A stretch of 40,171 nt of DNA from Tindallia sp. Its GTDB lineage: Bacteria > Bacillota > Clostridia > Peptostreptococcales > Tindalliaceae. How positions within the stretch are numbered: position 1 is the first letter of the stretch; the number at the start of each line of letters is the position of its first letter. A program made the position numbers and the translations under genes. This document shows, piece after piece, positions 27,770 through 36,104 of the stretch. Below the pieces are notes generated by a model that saw only the letters and a list, made by a program, of their open reading frames with translations, was not told the DNA's origin and did no database searches. The stretch is from the NCBI GenBank assembly GCA_007134225.1, contig SLLE01000094.1:1-40171 (forward strand), given 5' to 3'.

Positions 27770-27808
27770 AAACCACCCGACAGAAAATCTCTGTTACGGG
27801 TGGTTTTC
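27770..27808. terminator. Bidirectional terminator between ysxC and rubredoxin
   Basis: AAAACCACCCG (27770-27780) and CGGGTGGTTTT (27798-27808) with an inner ACAGA/TCTGT stem. T runs stand on both strands, so it serves ysxC from the left and rubredoxin from the right. Confidence 0.9.
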
Positions 27809-27822
27809 ATTTTTACGTATGA

Positions 27823-27984
27823 TTAGTCTTCAGGCTCGAACATATCTTTGCCAACTCCACAAACAGGGCATACCCAATCTTCTGGAATATCGGCAAAAGC
27901 AGTTCCTGCATCCACACCGGAATCAGGATCTCCAGTTTCCGGATCATAAACGTATCCACATGGCAAACAAACATATTTTTCCAT
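27823..27984 (-). CDS. Rubredoxin
   Basis: A 53-aa rubredoxin, a small iron protein that carries single electrons in anaerobes. The two iron-binding pairs are [10 protein letters not shown] and [11 protein letters not shown], with the usual [20 protein letters not shown] between them. The frame extends upstream, but the standard start is the ATG at 27984, with AAAGGAG before it. Likely partners (rubrerythrin, oxidoreductases) are not in the window. Confidence 0.97.
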   Translation of the reverse strand: MEKYVCLPCGYVYDPETGDPDSGVDAGTAFADIPEDWVCPVCGVGKDMFEPED

Positions 27985-28075
27985 CGTATCGTCTCCTTTC
28001 AATTGGTTGGTTAATATTAGCCACAAACCGGCTTCAGGGTTGATAATACCCGGTGAGTTTGATGTTAAACAAAAA

Positions 28076-28106
28076 TTGATAGGCGGATAGTGAATTATGT
28101 TATAAT
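28076..28106 (+). promoter_or_regulatory. Candidate promoter of csoR-phoP-phoR
   Basis: TTGATA (28076-28081) and TATAAT (28101-28106) with 19 bases between; the -10 is extended (TGTTATAAT). No Pho-box repeats are seen here, unlike before pstS. Confidence 0.6.
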
Positions 28107-28158
28107 ATTTCTATCAAACAAAGAAACGATGGAGCTATCCTATTTGGGAGGAGTTATT

Positions 28159-28416
28159 ATGGAAGAGAAAGCCAGAAAAGATATGATTAAACGTCTAAAA
28201 ACCATTCGAGGTCATATTCAGGGTGTAGAAAAGATGATTGAAGAAAACAAGGAATGCGATGCTATTATGCAGCAAATAACGGCTGTGAAGTCTTCCATTG
28301 AAAAGGTGGGTTGGATTTTAATCAAAGATCATGCAGCAGAGTGCATCATTCAAAACCCAATGGACCGTGAGGAAGTTAATAAGACGATCCAAAAAATTGC
28401 ACAATTTTTAAAATAG
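28159..28416 (+). CDS. CsoR/DUF156-family metal-sensing repressor
   Basis: An 85-aa all-helical CsoR-like repressor. The metal-binding set Cys33, His58, Cys62 (ECD ... DHAAEC) matches the Cys-His-Cys of copper sensors, and the preceding RLKTIRGHIQGVEKMIEE is characteristic. Relatives sense Cu(I), Ni, persulfide or formaldehyde. GGGAGGAG precedes the ATG at 28159; a longer in-frame reading runs into the promoter. It sits only about 20 bases before phoP with no terminator, so it is probably the first gene of the phoPR transcript. No copper pump is nearby. Confidence 0.88.
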   Translation: MEEKARKDMIKRLKTIRGHIQGVEKMIEENKECDAIMQQITAVKSSIEKVGWILIKDHAAECIIQNPMDREEVNKTIQKIAQFLK

Positions 28417-28436
28417 GACAAGGGGGCATGTCATTA

Positions 28437-29132
28437 ATGGGTCAGAGCGGAAAAACAATTTTAGTTGTGGATGACGAAGAGAATATTCTGGAGCTGATTC
28501 GTTACAACCTGGAAAAATCAGGTTATCGTGTATTGACTGCCGGCAACGGTTCGGACGCTATGTCAGTACTCGAAGAAAACAGCGTGGATCTCATGGTCTT
28601 GGACCTGATGCTTCCGGATACGGATGGGGTGGAAATATGTAAAAAAGTCAGAAACTCAGAAAAGTATGACCAGTTGCCTATTATTATGCTAACGGCAAAA
28701 TCAGAGGAAATTGATCGGATTCTTGGGCTTGAACTGGGTGCAGACGATTATATGACAAAGCCATTTAGTGTCAAAGAATTGGCGGCCAGAGTTAAAACGG
28801 TACTGAGACGTTCTGGCAGCAATTCTTCTGCAGGAAAACAACTCTTATGCATCAAAGATCTGGAGCTCGATTTAACAAGGCACGAAGTAAAAGTTGCCAA
28901 TGTCCCTATTGAATTAACCCTTAAAGAATACGATTTGCTTAAAATTTTAATGATGAATCAGGGAAAAGTATTGTCCCGAAATTATTTACTGGACGAAATA
29001 TGGGGATATGATTACTTTGGTGAAACGCGAACAGTGGATGTTCATATTCGTAATATCAGAAAAAAAATTGGGGATGATGGCCTGGAAGAATACATTGAAA
29101 CCGTTAGAGGTGTTGGATACAAAATCAAATGA
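28437..29132 (+). CDS. phoP: Phosphate response regulator PhoP
   Basis: A 231-aa OmpR/PhoB-class response regulator: receiver domain (about 1-125) with acidic pocket VVDDEE, phosphate acceptor Asp56 in VLDLMLPD and KPF switch lysine, then a winged-helix DNA-binding domain ending WGYDYFGETRTVDVHIRNIRKKIG. ATG codons at 28428 and 28437 are in frame; AAGGGGG is one base from the first and ten from the second, so 28437 is preferred. It precedes phoR and a Pho-box-controlled pst operon, which supports the phosphate role. Confidence 0.94.
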   Translation: MGQSGKTILVVDDEENILELIRYNLEKSGYRVLTAGNGSDAMSVLEENSVDLMVLDLMLPDTDGVEICKKVRNSEKYDQLPIIMLTAKSEEIDRILGLELGADDYMTKPFSVKELAARVKTVLRRSGSNSSAGKQLLCIKDLELDLTRHEVKVANVPIELTLKEYDLLKILMMNQGKVLSRNYLLDEIWGYDYFGETRTVDVHIRNIRKKIGDDGLEEYIETVRGVGYKIK

Positions 29133-29177
29133 ATGAATCCATATGGATTGTAATGATGCTAAAGAAGGTGATACGGC

Positions 29178-30950
29178 TTGAAACGAAAAATCTTTTGGTC
29201 CTTTGTAATCATTTTGCTGATCAGTTCAACCCTTATTGGATTTTTATCGGTGAATCTCGTCAATAGAAGTTATACAGATGAGCTGGAAAAGCGATTGCAG
29301 ACGAATGCTCAGTTGATTGCAGCGATGATTCGTTCAAACGAAACAGAACCAGGTTCGGAATCCTTTAAAAATGTCATGCAGGAAATGGCGGATGCTGGTG
29401 AAGTGCGTATTACCGTCGTAGATAGCGGTGGGAAGGTTCTTTTGGACACGCGATCAGATGCGTCGGACATGGACAATCACTTGGATCGACCCGAAATACA
29501 GGCTGCTCTCTCTGAAGGTGATTCGGGTCGCGTGGTTCGCTTTAGCAATACCACAGACAGAGAAATGATGTATGTGGCACTGCCGATGGTAACGGATTCT
29601 GGAATTGGCTATATCGTTAGGCTTTCGATGGATTTATCCGATGTTGATGCATTAACAAGAAATATTGTATGGTATATCGCCTTTGCAACTTTATTAGGAC
29701 TTGTTATTGCGATTATTTTGGGTTCAAAACTGATTGATAAAATGATTGAAAGTATTCAGGCGCTTGTCAATATGACGAAAAAGATGGCGGAAGGTAATTA
29801 TGATAAACGCATCTACCTTTCTTCAGGGGATGAACTTGGTGAACTGGCAGAGCATTTTAATCATATGGCGGATCAACTGAACCAGTTAATTCCCCAGCTT
29901 TCTGAAAGCAATTCCCGGTTTCAGGCTTTGCTGGCCAGCATTAACAATCCGATTATAGCCGTTGATCCCAAAGAGTCGGTTATTTTGATGAATGTGGCGG
30001 CTGAACGATTATTTAACGTCTCCTTCGAGGAGGTAAAACATCGTCATATCCTGGAAGTTATTCGTAATAACGAGCTGGATGAACTGATTAAGGAATCTAT
30101 ATCGCTTCGTTCAGAAAATCAGTTTGAAATCAGCGTGAAGACTCCGGAAGAAAAAGTGTATCGAGTTTATACGAATCTGATCCGGCAGGAAGAGGATCCG
30201 GAGAAACTTATGGGTTTAGTCATTTTAATTGATGACATAACAGAAGTTAGAAAGCTGGAAAAAATAAGGTCTGACTTTGTAACGAATGTAACCCATGAAT
30301 TAAAAACGCCGCTGACGTCGATCAGTGGCTTTGTGGAAACCTTGAAAACCGGTGAAATAGAGGATGAAGAAACGAGGATCCGATTCCTTGAAATTATTGA
30401 AATTGAAACAGAACGCTTAACCAGATTGATAAACGATATTCTGACCCTTTCTGAGATTGAGAATATACGAAACAAAGAGAATGCCCCCATATTTTCACCT
30501 GGAAAAGTTTTACATGAAGTGGAAAATATGATGGAAACAATTGCAGCATCCAAAGGAATAGAGTTTTATCTGGAAATGCCAGGAAAATTATCGCCTATCA
30601 AAGGCAACGAAGACAGAATGAAGCAAATGCTGATTAATCTTATTGATAATGCAATTAAGTACACACCAAGCGGTGGAAAGGTCAGCCTCATTGTATACGA
30701 ACGATATGAGCAATTGATCCTTCGAGTAAAGGATACAGGAATAGGAATTCCAGAAAAAGACATTCCCAGGCTTTTTGAGCGTTTCTATCGGGTGGATAAA
30801 GCAAGGTCTAAGAAAATGGGAGGTACAGGTCTTGGGTTGGCCATTGTAAAGCATATTGTATTATCCATGGCCGGAAAAATCAAAGTGCATAGTGCTGGTT
30901 CTGGAAAAGGAACAGAATTCATCATATCGCTGCCAATACATCAGGAATGA
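29178..30950 (+). CDS. phoR: Phosphate sensor histidine kinase PhoR
   Basis: A 590-aa membrane histidine kinase. It has a membrane helix at about 6-27, an extracellular sensor of about 130 residues, a second helix near 160-182, HAMP linker, PAS domain (about 250-360), HisKA with phospho-acceptor His373 in VTHELKTPLTS, and HATPase_c with N box NLIDNAIKYT and G boxes DTGIGIP and GTGLGLAIV. It starts with TTG seven bases after GAAGGTG. Under phosphate limitation it should phosphorylate PhoP; PhoU and Pst normally restrain it. Confidence 0.94.
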   Translation: MKRKIFWSFVIILLISSTLIGFLSVNLVNRSYTDELEKRLQTNAQLIAAMIRSNETEPGSESFKNVMQEMADAGEVRITVVDSGGKVLLDTRSDASDMDNHLDRPEIQAALSEGDSGRVVRFSNTTDREMMYVALPMVTDSGIGYIVRLSMDLSDVDALTRNIVWYIAFATLLGLVIAIILGSKLIDKMIESIQALVNMTKKMAEGNYDKRIYLSSGDELGELAEHFNHMADQLNQLIPQLSESNSRFQALLASINNPIIAVDPKESVILMNVAAERLFNVSFEEVKHRHILEVIRNNELDELIKESISLRSENQFEISVKTPEEKVYRVYTNLIRQEEDPEKLMGLVILIDDITEVRKLEKIRSDFVTNVTHELKTPLTSISGFVETLKTGEIEDEETRIRFLEIIEIETERLTRLINDILTLSEIENIRNKENAPIFSPGKVLHEVENMMETIAASKGIEFYLEMPGKLSPIKGNEDRMKQMLINLIDNAIKYTPSGGKVSLIVYERYEQLILRVKDTGIGIPEKDIPRLFERFYRVDKARSKKMGGTGLGLAIVKHIVLSMAGKIKVHSAGSGKGTEFIISLPIHQE

Positions 30951-30956
30951 GCTACT

Positions 30957-30984
30957 GAGCCGCTAATGAGCGGTTCTTTTTTTT
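30957..30984 (+). terminator. Terminator after phoR
   Basis: GAGCCGCT (30957-30964), loop AATG, AGCGGTTC (30969-30976), then eight T. It separates phoPR from the Pho box and pst genes. Confidence 0.92.
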
Positions 30985-30994
30985 ATTTCATTTC

Positions 30995-31033
30995 TTTACA
31001 GGATCTTAACAATTCGTTTACCAGCGCTTAACC
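30995..31033 (+). promoter_or_regulatory. Pho box: four 11-bp-spaced PhoP repeats
   Basis: TTTACA (30995), TTAACA (31006), TTTACC (31017) and TTAACC (31028) stand exactly 11 bases apart. This is the Bacillus-type Pho box, TT(A/T/C)ACA repeats on one face of the helix bound by PhoP dimers. The array ends about 20 bases before the -10 box of pstS, as in activated Pho promoters. Confidence 0.88.
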
Positions 31034-31053
31034 ATCTCCAACGAAATAGGAAT

Positions 31054-31059
31054 TATAAT
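31054..31059 (+). promoter_or_regulatory. -10 box of the pstS promoter
   Basis: A perfect TATAAT with no good -35 box; the last Pho repeat takes that place, fitting an activator-dependent promoter. The start of transcription would be near 31066. Confidence 0.75.
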
Positions 31060-31107
31060 TCATTGTGAAGTGAGATGCAAAACAAATTTATGAGGAGGAT
31101 TCAAGCA

Positions 31108-32001
31108 ATGAAGAAATGGATGGTTATGCTTTTATGCATGATGATGGCAACTGCGGTTTTAAGTGGCTGTGGAGGACAGGAAGAGCCTGCAAATGAGGCG
31201 CCTGCAACAGAAACGGAGTCGGTAAATGATAATACGGCAGATGTGGATTATGGAGAAATGATTGAAGTGAGAGGTTCTGACACGATGGTTAACTTAGGTC
31301 AGGGATGGGCGGAAGCCTTTATGGACAAGCATCCGGAGGCAATGATTTCGGTTACAGGAGGTGGATCCGGAACGGGTGTTGCAGCGCTGATTAACGGAAC
31401 CATTGACATGGCACAGGTTTCCAGATCCATGAGTGAAGAGGAGCTTCAACAGGCAGCCGATAATGGCATTGATGTTCATGAGATTGTTGGTGGAAGAGAT
31501 GGTATTGCTATTACCGTAAATGTGAACAATCCAGTGGATACACTCTCAATGTCTCAGGTGAAAGCCATTTACACCGGAGAAATAACTAATTGGAGCGAAG
31601 TAGACGGGGAAGATATGGAGATTGGTCTTTATTCAAGAGATACCAGTTCTGGTACGTATGTTTTCTTTAGAGAATTTGTGCTGGATGAGGAAGATTTTTC
31701 AGACGATGCATTGTTAATGCCGTCAACTCAGGCAATTGTTGAGGGTGTTATACAGGATGAAGGTGGAATTGGATATATTGGTCTTGGATATTTATCTGAC
31801 GAAACAAAAGCTGTCCAAATCTCCATGGAAGATGGCGGTGAAGCATTCGATCCGGAAAGTTCGGAATATCCGGTAGCAAGACCCTTGTTTCTGTATGTTG
31901 CTGGAGAGCCAACAGGTGTGATGAAAGAGTATGTCGATTTTATTCTTAGCGACGAAGGACAGGAAGTCGTTGCAAATGTAGGATTTATTCCATTGAACTA
32001 A
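31108..32001 (+). CDS. pstS: Phosphate ABC transporter substrate-binding lipoprotein PstS
   Basis: A 297-aa phosphate-binding lipoprotein. The signal peptide ends in lipobox LSGC with Cys21, followed by an acidic low-complexity linker. Phosphate-contact segments are visible: VRGSDTMVNL and TGGGSGTGVAAL near the N-lobe, and YSRDTSSGTYVFF. The ATG at 31108 has GAGGAGG ten bases upstream; an earlier in-frame start lies in the promoter region. It captures phosphate outside the membrane for PstCAB. Confidence 0.95.
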   Translation: MKKWMVMLLCMMMATAVLSGCGGQEEPANEAPATETESVNDNTADVDYGEMIEVRGSDTMVNLGQGWAEAFMDKHPEAMISVTGGGSGTGVAALINGTIDMAQVSRSMSEEELQQAADNGIDVHEIVGGRDGIAITVNVNNPVDTLSMSQVKAIYTGEITNWSEVDGEDMEIGLYSRDTSSGTYVFFREFVLDEEDFSDDALLMPSTQAIVEGVIQDEGGIGYIGLGYLSDETKAVQISMEDGGEAFDPESSEYPVARPLFLYVAGEPTGVMKEYVDFILSDEGQEVVANVGFIPLN

Positions 32002-32071
32002 GACATTGCCGTCATGATTGATGAATTTGTTTGATTTAAAATTGCACAGCAGAAGGTATACTAGATGAAAA

Positions 32072-32110
32072 ATGTCTGATGGATCGCTTGGATTGCGGTC
32101 CATCAGGCAT
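32072..32110 (+). other. pstS-pstC intergenic stem-loop
   Basis: An uninterrupted 15-bp stem (32072-32086 with 32096-32110, two G-T pairs) and a nine-base loop. No T run follows, so it is more likely an mRNA-stabilising or processing hairpin than a terminator. Such hairpins after pstS are known to keep the binding protein more abundant than PstCAB. Confidence 0.8.
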
Positions 32111-32206
32111 GTACTGATTCTTAGAATAATCTGAAGGAAACTATGGGGGTTTCACGGATGATGAATTTTGGAAGGTTTGGACAAAGTGTCCTGGGAGGTG
32201 TGATGA

Positions 32207-33202
32207 ATGAAACAGCAAGTATTTAGTCTGGGAAAAGAAAAAAATGAACTCGCCCGGAAAGAAAAAACATCAGCTGATGGAGAAGAGAAGCCTTTTAAAC
32301 ATGAAAAAAACCTAAAAAGCAACTATAAAAATAGATTAAGTGAATTTATTATCGAAAAGATTATTTTTGTCTTGGGAATTGTATCTATTTTGATTTTGGC
32401 TTTGATTTTTGCATTTCTGATTCGTTCAGGAACTTCATTGTTTGACACTATGACCATTGGTGAGTTTCTTACGGGAACTTCCTGGTCGCCAAGAAGTTCC
32501 CCTCAACGATTTGGCGTTATTCCGCTGGTCCTGGGAACGCTTTGGATTACTGCAGGTGCTATCCTCATATCCGTCCCCATAGGAATCGGCAGTGCCATTT
32601 TCATTTCAGAAGTGGCACCGCCGAAAACCCGGACGGCATTGAAGGTTATCATAGAATTTTTATCAGCAATCCCTTCGGTTGTACTTGGTTTTCTGGGTAT
32701 CGTTGTCCTGTCAAACTGGGTTCGCCTGTCTTTTAATTTGTCATCAGGCTTCACGCTGCTGACGGGTTCCATCCTGGTTGCCTTTATGGCAATGCCTACG
32801 ATTATCAGTGTGTCCGATGATGCCATAACAGCCTTACCTAAAGAGTATCGGGAAGCTTCGCTGGCATTGGGAGCGACACGCTTTGAAACCATCTTTCATG
32901 TACTGGTACCGGCAGCCTCTTCTGGAATTATTGCCGGTGTGATGTTGGGCATTGGCCGTGCCATTGGCGAAACCATGACAGTGATGATGGTAACCGGCAA
33001 TGCAGCCAGAATTCCCACCTCTTTACTCCAGTCCGGAAGAACCATGACAGCGACCATCGCGTCAGAAATGGGCGATACGGTACGTCAGAGTGCTCATTAT
33101 TATTCACTTTTTGCGGTTGGAATTGTACTGCTGATCATGACGAGCACCATCAACCTGATTGCTGATTATGTTTTGCAAAAAGCTCGTAAAGGTGGGAAGT
33201 AG
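32207..33202 (+). CDS. pstC: Phosphate ABC transporter permease PstC
   Basis: A 331-aa integral membrane permease with about six helices after a long charged N-terminal cytoplasmic stretch of about 50 residues. The EAA loop contacting PstB reads [31 protein letters not shown]. Also typical are TLWITAGAILISVPIGIGSAIFISE and GRAIGETMTVMMVTGN. GGGAGG precedes the start; another ATG four bases earlier is out of frame. It forms the channel with PstA, coded three bases later. Confidence 0.95.
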   Translation: MKQQVFSLGKEKNELARKEKTSADGEEKPFKHEKNLKSNYKNRLSEFIIEKIIFVLGIVSILILALIFAFLIRSGTSLFDTMTIGEFLTGTSWSPRSSPQRFGVIPLVLGTLWITAGAILISVPIGIGSAIFISEVAPPKTRTALKVIIEFLSAIPSVVLGFLGIVVLSNWVRLSFNLSSGFTLLTGSILVAFMAMPTIISVSDDAITALPKEYREASLALGATRFETIFHVLVPAASSGIIAGVMLGIGRAIGETMTVMMVTGNAARIPTSLLQSGRTMTATIASEMGDTVRQSAHYYSLFAVGIVLLIMTSTINLIADYVLQKARKGGK

Positions 33203-33204
33203 AA

Positions 33205-34047
33205 ATGAATAAACGCACAAAAGAAAAGTTTGCATTTGGTATTCTGACCTCGTTAACGGCTTTGGTGGTTATTCCCACGATTCTCACCATCGGATTTATC
33301 ATTGTAAAAGGAATTGGTACGGTTAACTGGGAGTTTTTGACAGCGATGCCTCGTCAGGGTATGAGAGAAGGCGGCATTTTTCCTTCTATAGTCGGTACGA
33401 TTTATTTGATCATCGGTACAATTCTTTTTGCGCTGCCTTTGGGAGTTGGCTCGGCAATATACCTTACCGAATATGCAAAACAGGGCTTACTGACCCGAGT
33501 GATTCGTTTAGCGGTACTTAATTTGGCAGGCGTTCCGTCGGTAGTCTACGGATTGTTTGGCCTTGGACTTTTTGTCCTGTTTATGGGCTTTGGAAGTTCT
33601 ATCTTAGCCGGTGCATTGACGTTAGCATGCCTGATTCTTCCTATTATCATCACGACTTCAGAAGAGGCACTTAAAAGTGTCCATCAAAAATACCGGGATG
33701 CATCTTTGGCCTTAGGAGCAACCAAGTGGCAGACCATCCGACATGTTGTGTTGCCTCATGCGGTGTCAGGTATTATCACCGGCGCTATTCTTGGGATTGG
33801 ACGGGCGGCTGGTGAAACGGCACCAATTCTGTTAACCGTTGCAGCCTTCTTTTTGCCCCGGCTTCCGAACTCGATTTTGGATCAGGTAATGGCATTACCT
33901 TATCATCTGTATATCATATCAACCCAAGTGCCAGGGATGCCGGAAAGCATTAAATATGGAACGGCGCTGGTTCTGTTAGGTATTGTATCGATATTTTTCG
34001 CCATCGCAACTGCTATTCGAATTAAATTCAAGATGGCAAACCGATAG
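33205..34047 (+). CDS. pstA: Phosphate ABC transporter permease PstA
   Basis: A 280-aa integral membrane permease, partner of PstC. Its EAA loop is [31 protein letters not shown], and [18 protein letters not shown] is characteristic of PstA. The six predicted helices begin with [20 protein letters not shown]. It starts two bases after the pstC stop and is followed by pstB after about 30 bases with AAAGGAG. Confidence 0.95.
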   Translation: MNKRTKEKFAFGILTSLTALVVIPTILTIGFIIVKGIGTVNWEFLTAMPRQGMREGGIFPSIVGTIYLIIGTILFALPLGVGSAIYLTEYAKQGLLTRVIRLAVLNLAGVPSVVYGLFGLGLFVLFMGFGSSILAGALTLACLILPIIITTSEEALKSVHQKYRDASLALGATKWQTIRHVVLPHAVSGIITGAILGIGRAAGETAPILLTVAAFFLPRLPNSILDQVMALPYHLYIISTQVPGMPESIKYGTALVLLGIVSIFFAIATAIRIKFKMANR

Positions 34048-34076
34048 TCAATCGCAGGGAAAGGAGTTCAAATAGC

Positions 34077-34829
34077 ATGCCAAAAATATCTGTCAGAGAT
34101 TTAAGCTTGTTTTATGGTGATTTTCAGGCTTTAAAAGACGTTCAGACGGACATTGAAGAAAATAAGGTAACGGCACTGATTGGTCCCTCAGGTTGTGGAA
34201 AATCCACCTTTATTCGTGTGCTCAACCGCATGAATGATTTGATAGACGGGGTTATCATCAAAGGAGATCTTCTTTTGGAGGATCAAAACATCTATGCACC
34301 AGAAGTGGATGTAGCTTCGCTCAGAAGAAGAATTGGGATGGTTTTTCAAAATCCCAATCCATTCCGAAAATCGATTTATGAGAATGTGGTTTACGGCCCG
34401 CGGCGTAACGGGGTGAAATCAAAAGCCAAACTGGATGAAATTGCAGAAAAAAGTTTAAAAGAAGCGGCTTTGTGGGATGAAGTGAAAGACCGGTTAAAAA
34501 ATTCCGCATTGGATCTCTCCGGAGGGCAACAGCAACGATTATGTATTGCCAGAGCCCTGGCCATGGAACCAGAGGTACTGTTGATGGATGAACCTACTTC
34601 CGCGCTGGATCCCATTGCGACATCCAAAATTGAAGAATTAATAGAACAACTTAAAAAAGACTATACCATCGTAATTGTCACCCATTCCATGCAGCAGGCA
34701 GCACGCATATCGGATAAAACCGTATTTTTCCTGATGGGAGAGGTTATTGAGTCCGGCGATACGCAAATGATTTTTACGGCACCATCCGATAAACGAACCG
34801 AAGACTATGTCACCGGTCGATTTGGTTAG
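34077..34829 (+). CDS. pstB: Phosphate ABC transporter ATP-binding protein PstB
   Basis: A 250-aa ABC ATPase that powers phosphate uptake. Walker A is GPSGCGKST at 36-44, Q-loop at MVFQNPNPF, signature LSGGQQQR, Walker [13 protein letters not shown], and switch histidine in VTHSM. Length and the MNDLIDG segment match PstB. It lies between pstA and phoU. Confidence 0.97.
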   Translation: MPKISVRDLSLFYGDFQALKDVQTDIEENKVTALIGPSGCGKSTFIRVLNRMNDLIDGVIIKGDLLLEDQNIYAPEVDVASLRRRIGMVFQNPNPFRKSIYENVVYGPRRNGVKSKAKLDEIAEKSLKEAALWDEVKDRLKNSALDLSGGQQQRLCIARALAMEPEVLLMDEPTSALDPIATSKIEELIEQLKKDYTIVIVTHSMQQAARISDKTVFFLMGEVIESGDTQMIFTAPSDKRTEDYVTGRFG

Positions 34830-34840
34830 GGGGATTAGGG

Positions 34841-35491
34841 ATGAGAACTACTTATACGGAACGTCTAAACGGATTGAAAATTAAGTTGTTGAAAATGGGA
34901 TCCATGGTTCAGGAGATTATCGAGGAATCCTTACAGGCACTGTTGGAACAGGATATTCAAAAAGCCGCTAAAATTTACAAAATGGATGATCGAATTGATG
35001 AACTGGAGTTGGAAATAGAAAATGAGTGCATGGAACTCATAGCCCTTCAACAGCCGATGGCAAAGGATTTGCGTATTATTGGGACTATATTGAAGGCAAT
35101 AACAGATTTAGAACGAATGGGCGATCATGCCGTTAATATCGCAAAGCAGACAAGATTAATAGGAGACGAGGAATTCATAAAACCATTGGTGGATATTCCA
35201 AGAATGGCACGATTATCGGAAAAAATGGTTGCCAAATGCCTGGATGCTTTCCTGAAAGAAGATCTGGATCTTGCCAGAGAAGTGGCGTACGATGATCAGG
35301 ACGTAGACGAAATATATGAAAGGATTTATGTGGAGTTAATGGAAATGATGATCGATGATCAGAAAATCATCCGTCAGGCATTTCATTTGCTGTTGATTGC
35401 ACGTTTTCTTGAAAGAATAGCCGATCATGCCACCAATATAGGCGAAAGAGTGATTTATATGGTTACGGCAGAACGCGTGGAAATCAATTAA
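34841..35491 (+). CDS. phoU: Phosphate signalling protein PhoU
   Basis: A 216-aa all-helical protein of two PhoU repeats, each with the metal-binding E/DxxxD pattern (LRIIGTILKAITDLERMGDHAVNIA and FHLLLIARFLERIADHATNIGERV). PhoU links the Pst transporter to PhoR, preventing activation when phosphate is plentiful. It is the last gene of the pst operon, 11 bases after pstB. I see no strong terminator after it, only a weak AT-rich hairpin at 35495-35524. Confidence 0.96.
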   Translation: MRTTYTERLNGLKIKLLKMGSMVQEIIEESLQALLEQDIQKAAKIYKMDDRIDELELEIENECMELIALQQPMAKDLRIIGTILKAITDLERMGDHAVNIAKQTRLIGDEEFIKPLVDIPRMARLSEKMVAKCLDAFLKEDLDLAREVAYDDQDVDEIYERIYVELMEMMIDDQKIIRQAFHLLLIARFLERIADHATNIGERVIYMVTAERVEIN

Positions 35492-35582
35492 ATTGATTTT
35501 CAAGAATAAAAACCTCTGAAAATCTGTATAATCATCGTTATTAGTGGTACAATATGGGTAAATGTCCAATTGAGATTCTTGG

Positions 35583-35611
35583 TTGACAGCGTAACTGGAA
35601 ACAGGTATCAT
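35583..35611 (+). promoter_or_regulatory. arsR promoter
   Basis: A perfect TTGACA (35583-35588) and TATCAT (35606-35611) with a 17-base spacer, about 50 bases before the arsR-type gene. A repressor site here would allow self-control. Confidence 0.75.
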
Positions 35612-35661
35612 TAATAAAAACATAATGATGTAATTATATGGGATGGAAAGAGGTGTAATGG

Positions 35662-36006
35662 ATGAAAGTAAATGCAGACTGCTTTAAGGCTCTTGGAGAT
35701 GATACGCGTCTTAAAATTCTAATGATGCTTTCAGATGGCGAAAAATGTGCCTGCGATATCCAGGAAAACTTCCAACTTAAGCAGCCTACTATTTCGCATC
35801 ATATGAAAATATTACAGCAGGCAGAGTTGGTTCTGGTGGAAAAAAGAGGCAAATGGATGTTTTATGCGCTAAACAATGATATGCTGAAAGACATGATTCG
35901 ATTTATTGATGAAGACCTGATCAATGTGGATCAATTTCCATACGTGCTGTCGGAACATACCTGTGACGGCGTTCGGGAGCCTAAAACGGATAAATCAGCT
36001 ATTTAA
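35662..36006 (+). CDS. arsR: ArsR-family metalloid-responsive repressor
   Basis: A 114-aa winged-helix repressor. Cys29-x-Cys31 in EKCACDI is at the site that binds As(III)/Sb(III) in classical ArsR, and the recognition helix is QPTISHHMKILQQAELV. The binding of metalloid should release it from DNA. No arsenite pump or arsenate reductase lies in the window; the next gene, 98 bases on, is the selenocysteine glutaredoxin. Metal specificity is inferred from the CxC only. Confidence 0.9.
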   Translation: MKVNADCFKALGDDTRLKILMMLSDGEKCACDIQENFQLKQPTISHHMKILQQAELVLVEKRGKWMFYALNNDMLKDMIRFIDEDLINVDQFPYVLSEHTCDGVREPKTDKSAI

Positions 36007-36104
36007 ATGTGCCGTTTTGTCGACGAAAAATTACTAATCGTGTTTGCAATCCTGCTTAATGGGTAATTAGATTATGAATTCATAAATAATGGGGAGGTTA
36101 TTTC

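Noticed and set aside
35495-35524. Hairpin after phoU as terminator
   Set aside because: The GATTTTCA/TGAAAATC stem is short, AT-rich, with a long loop and no T run.
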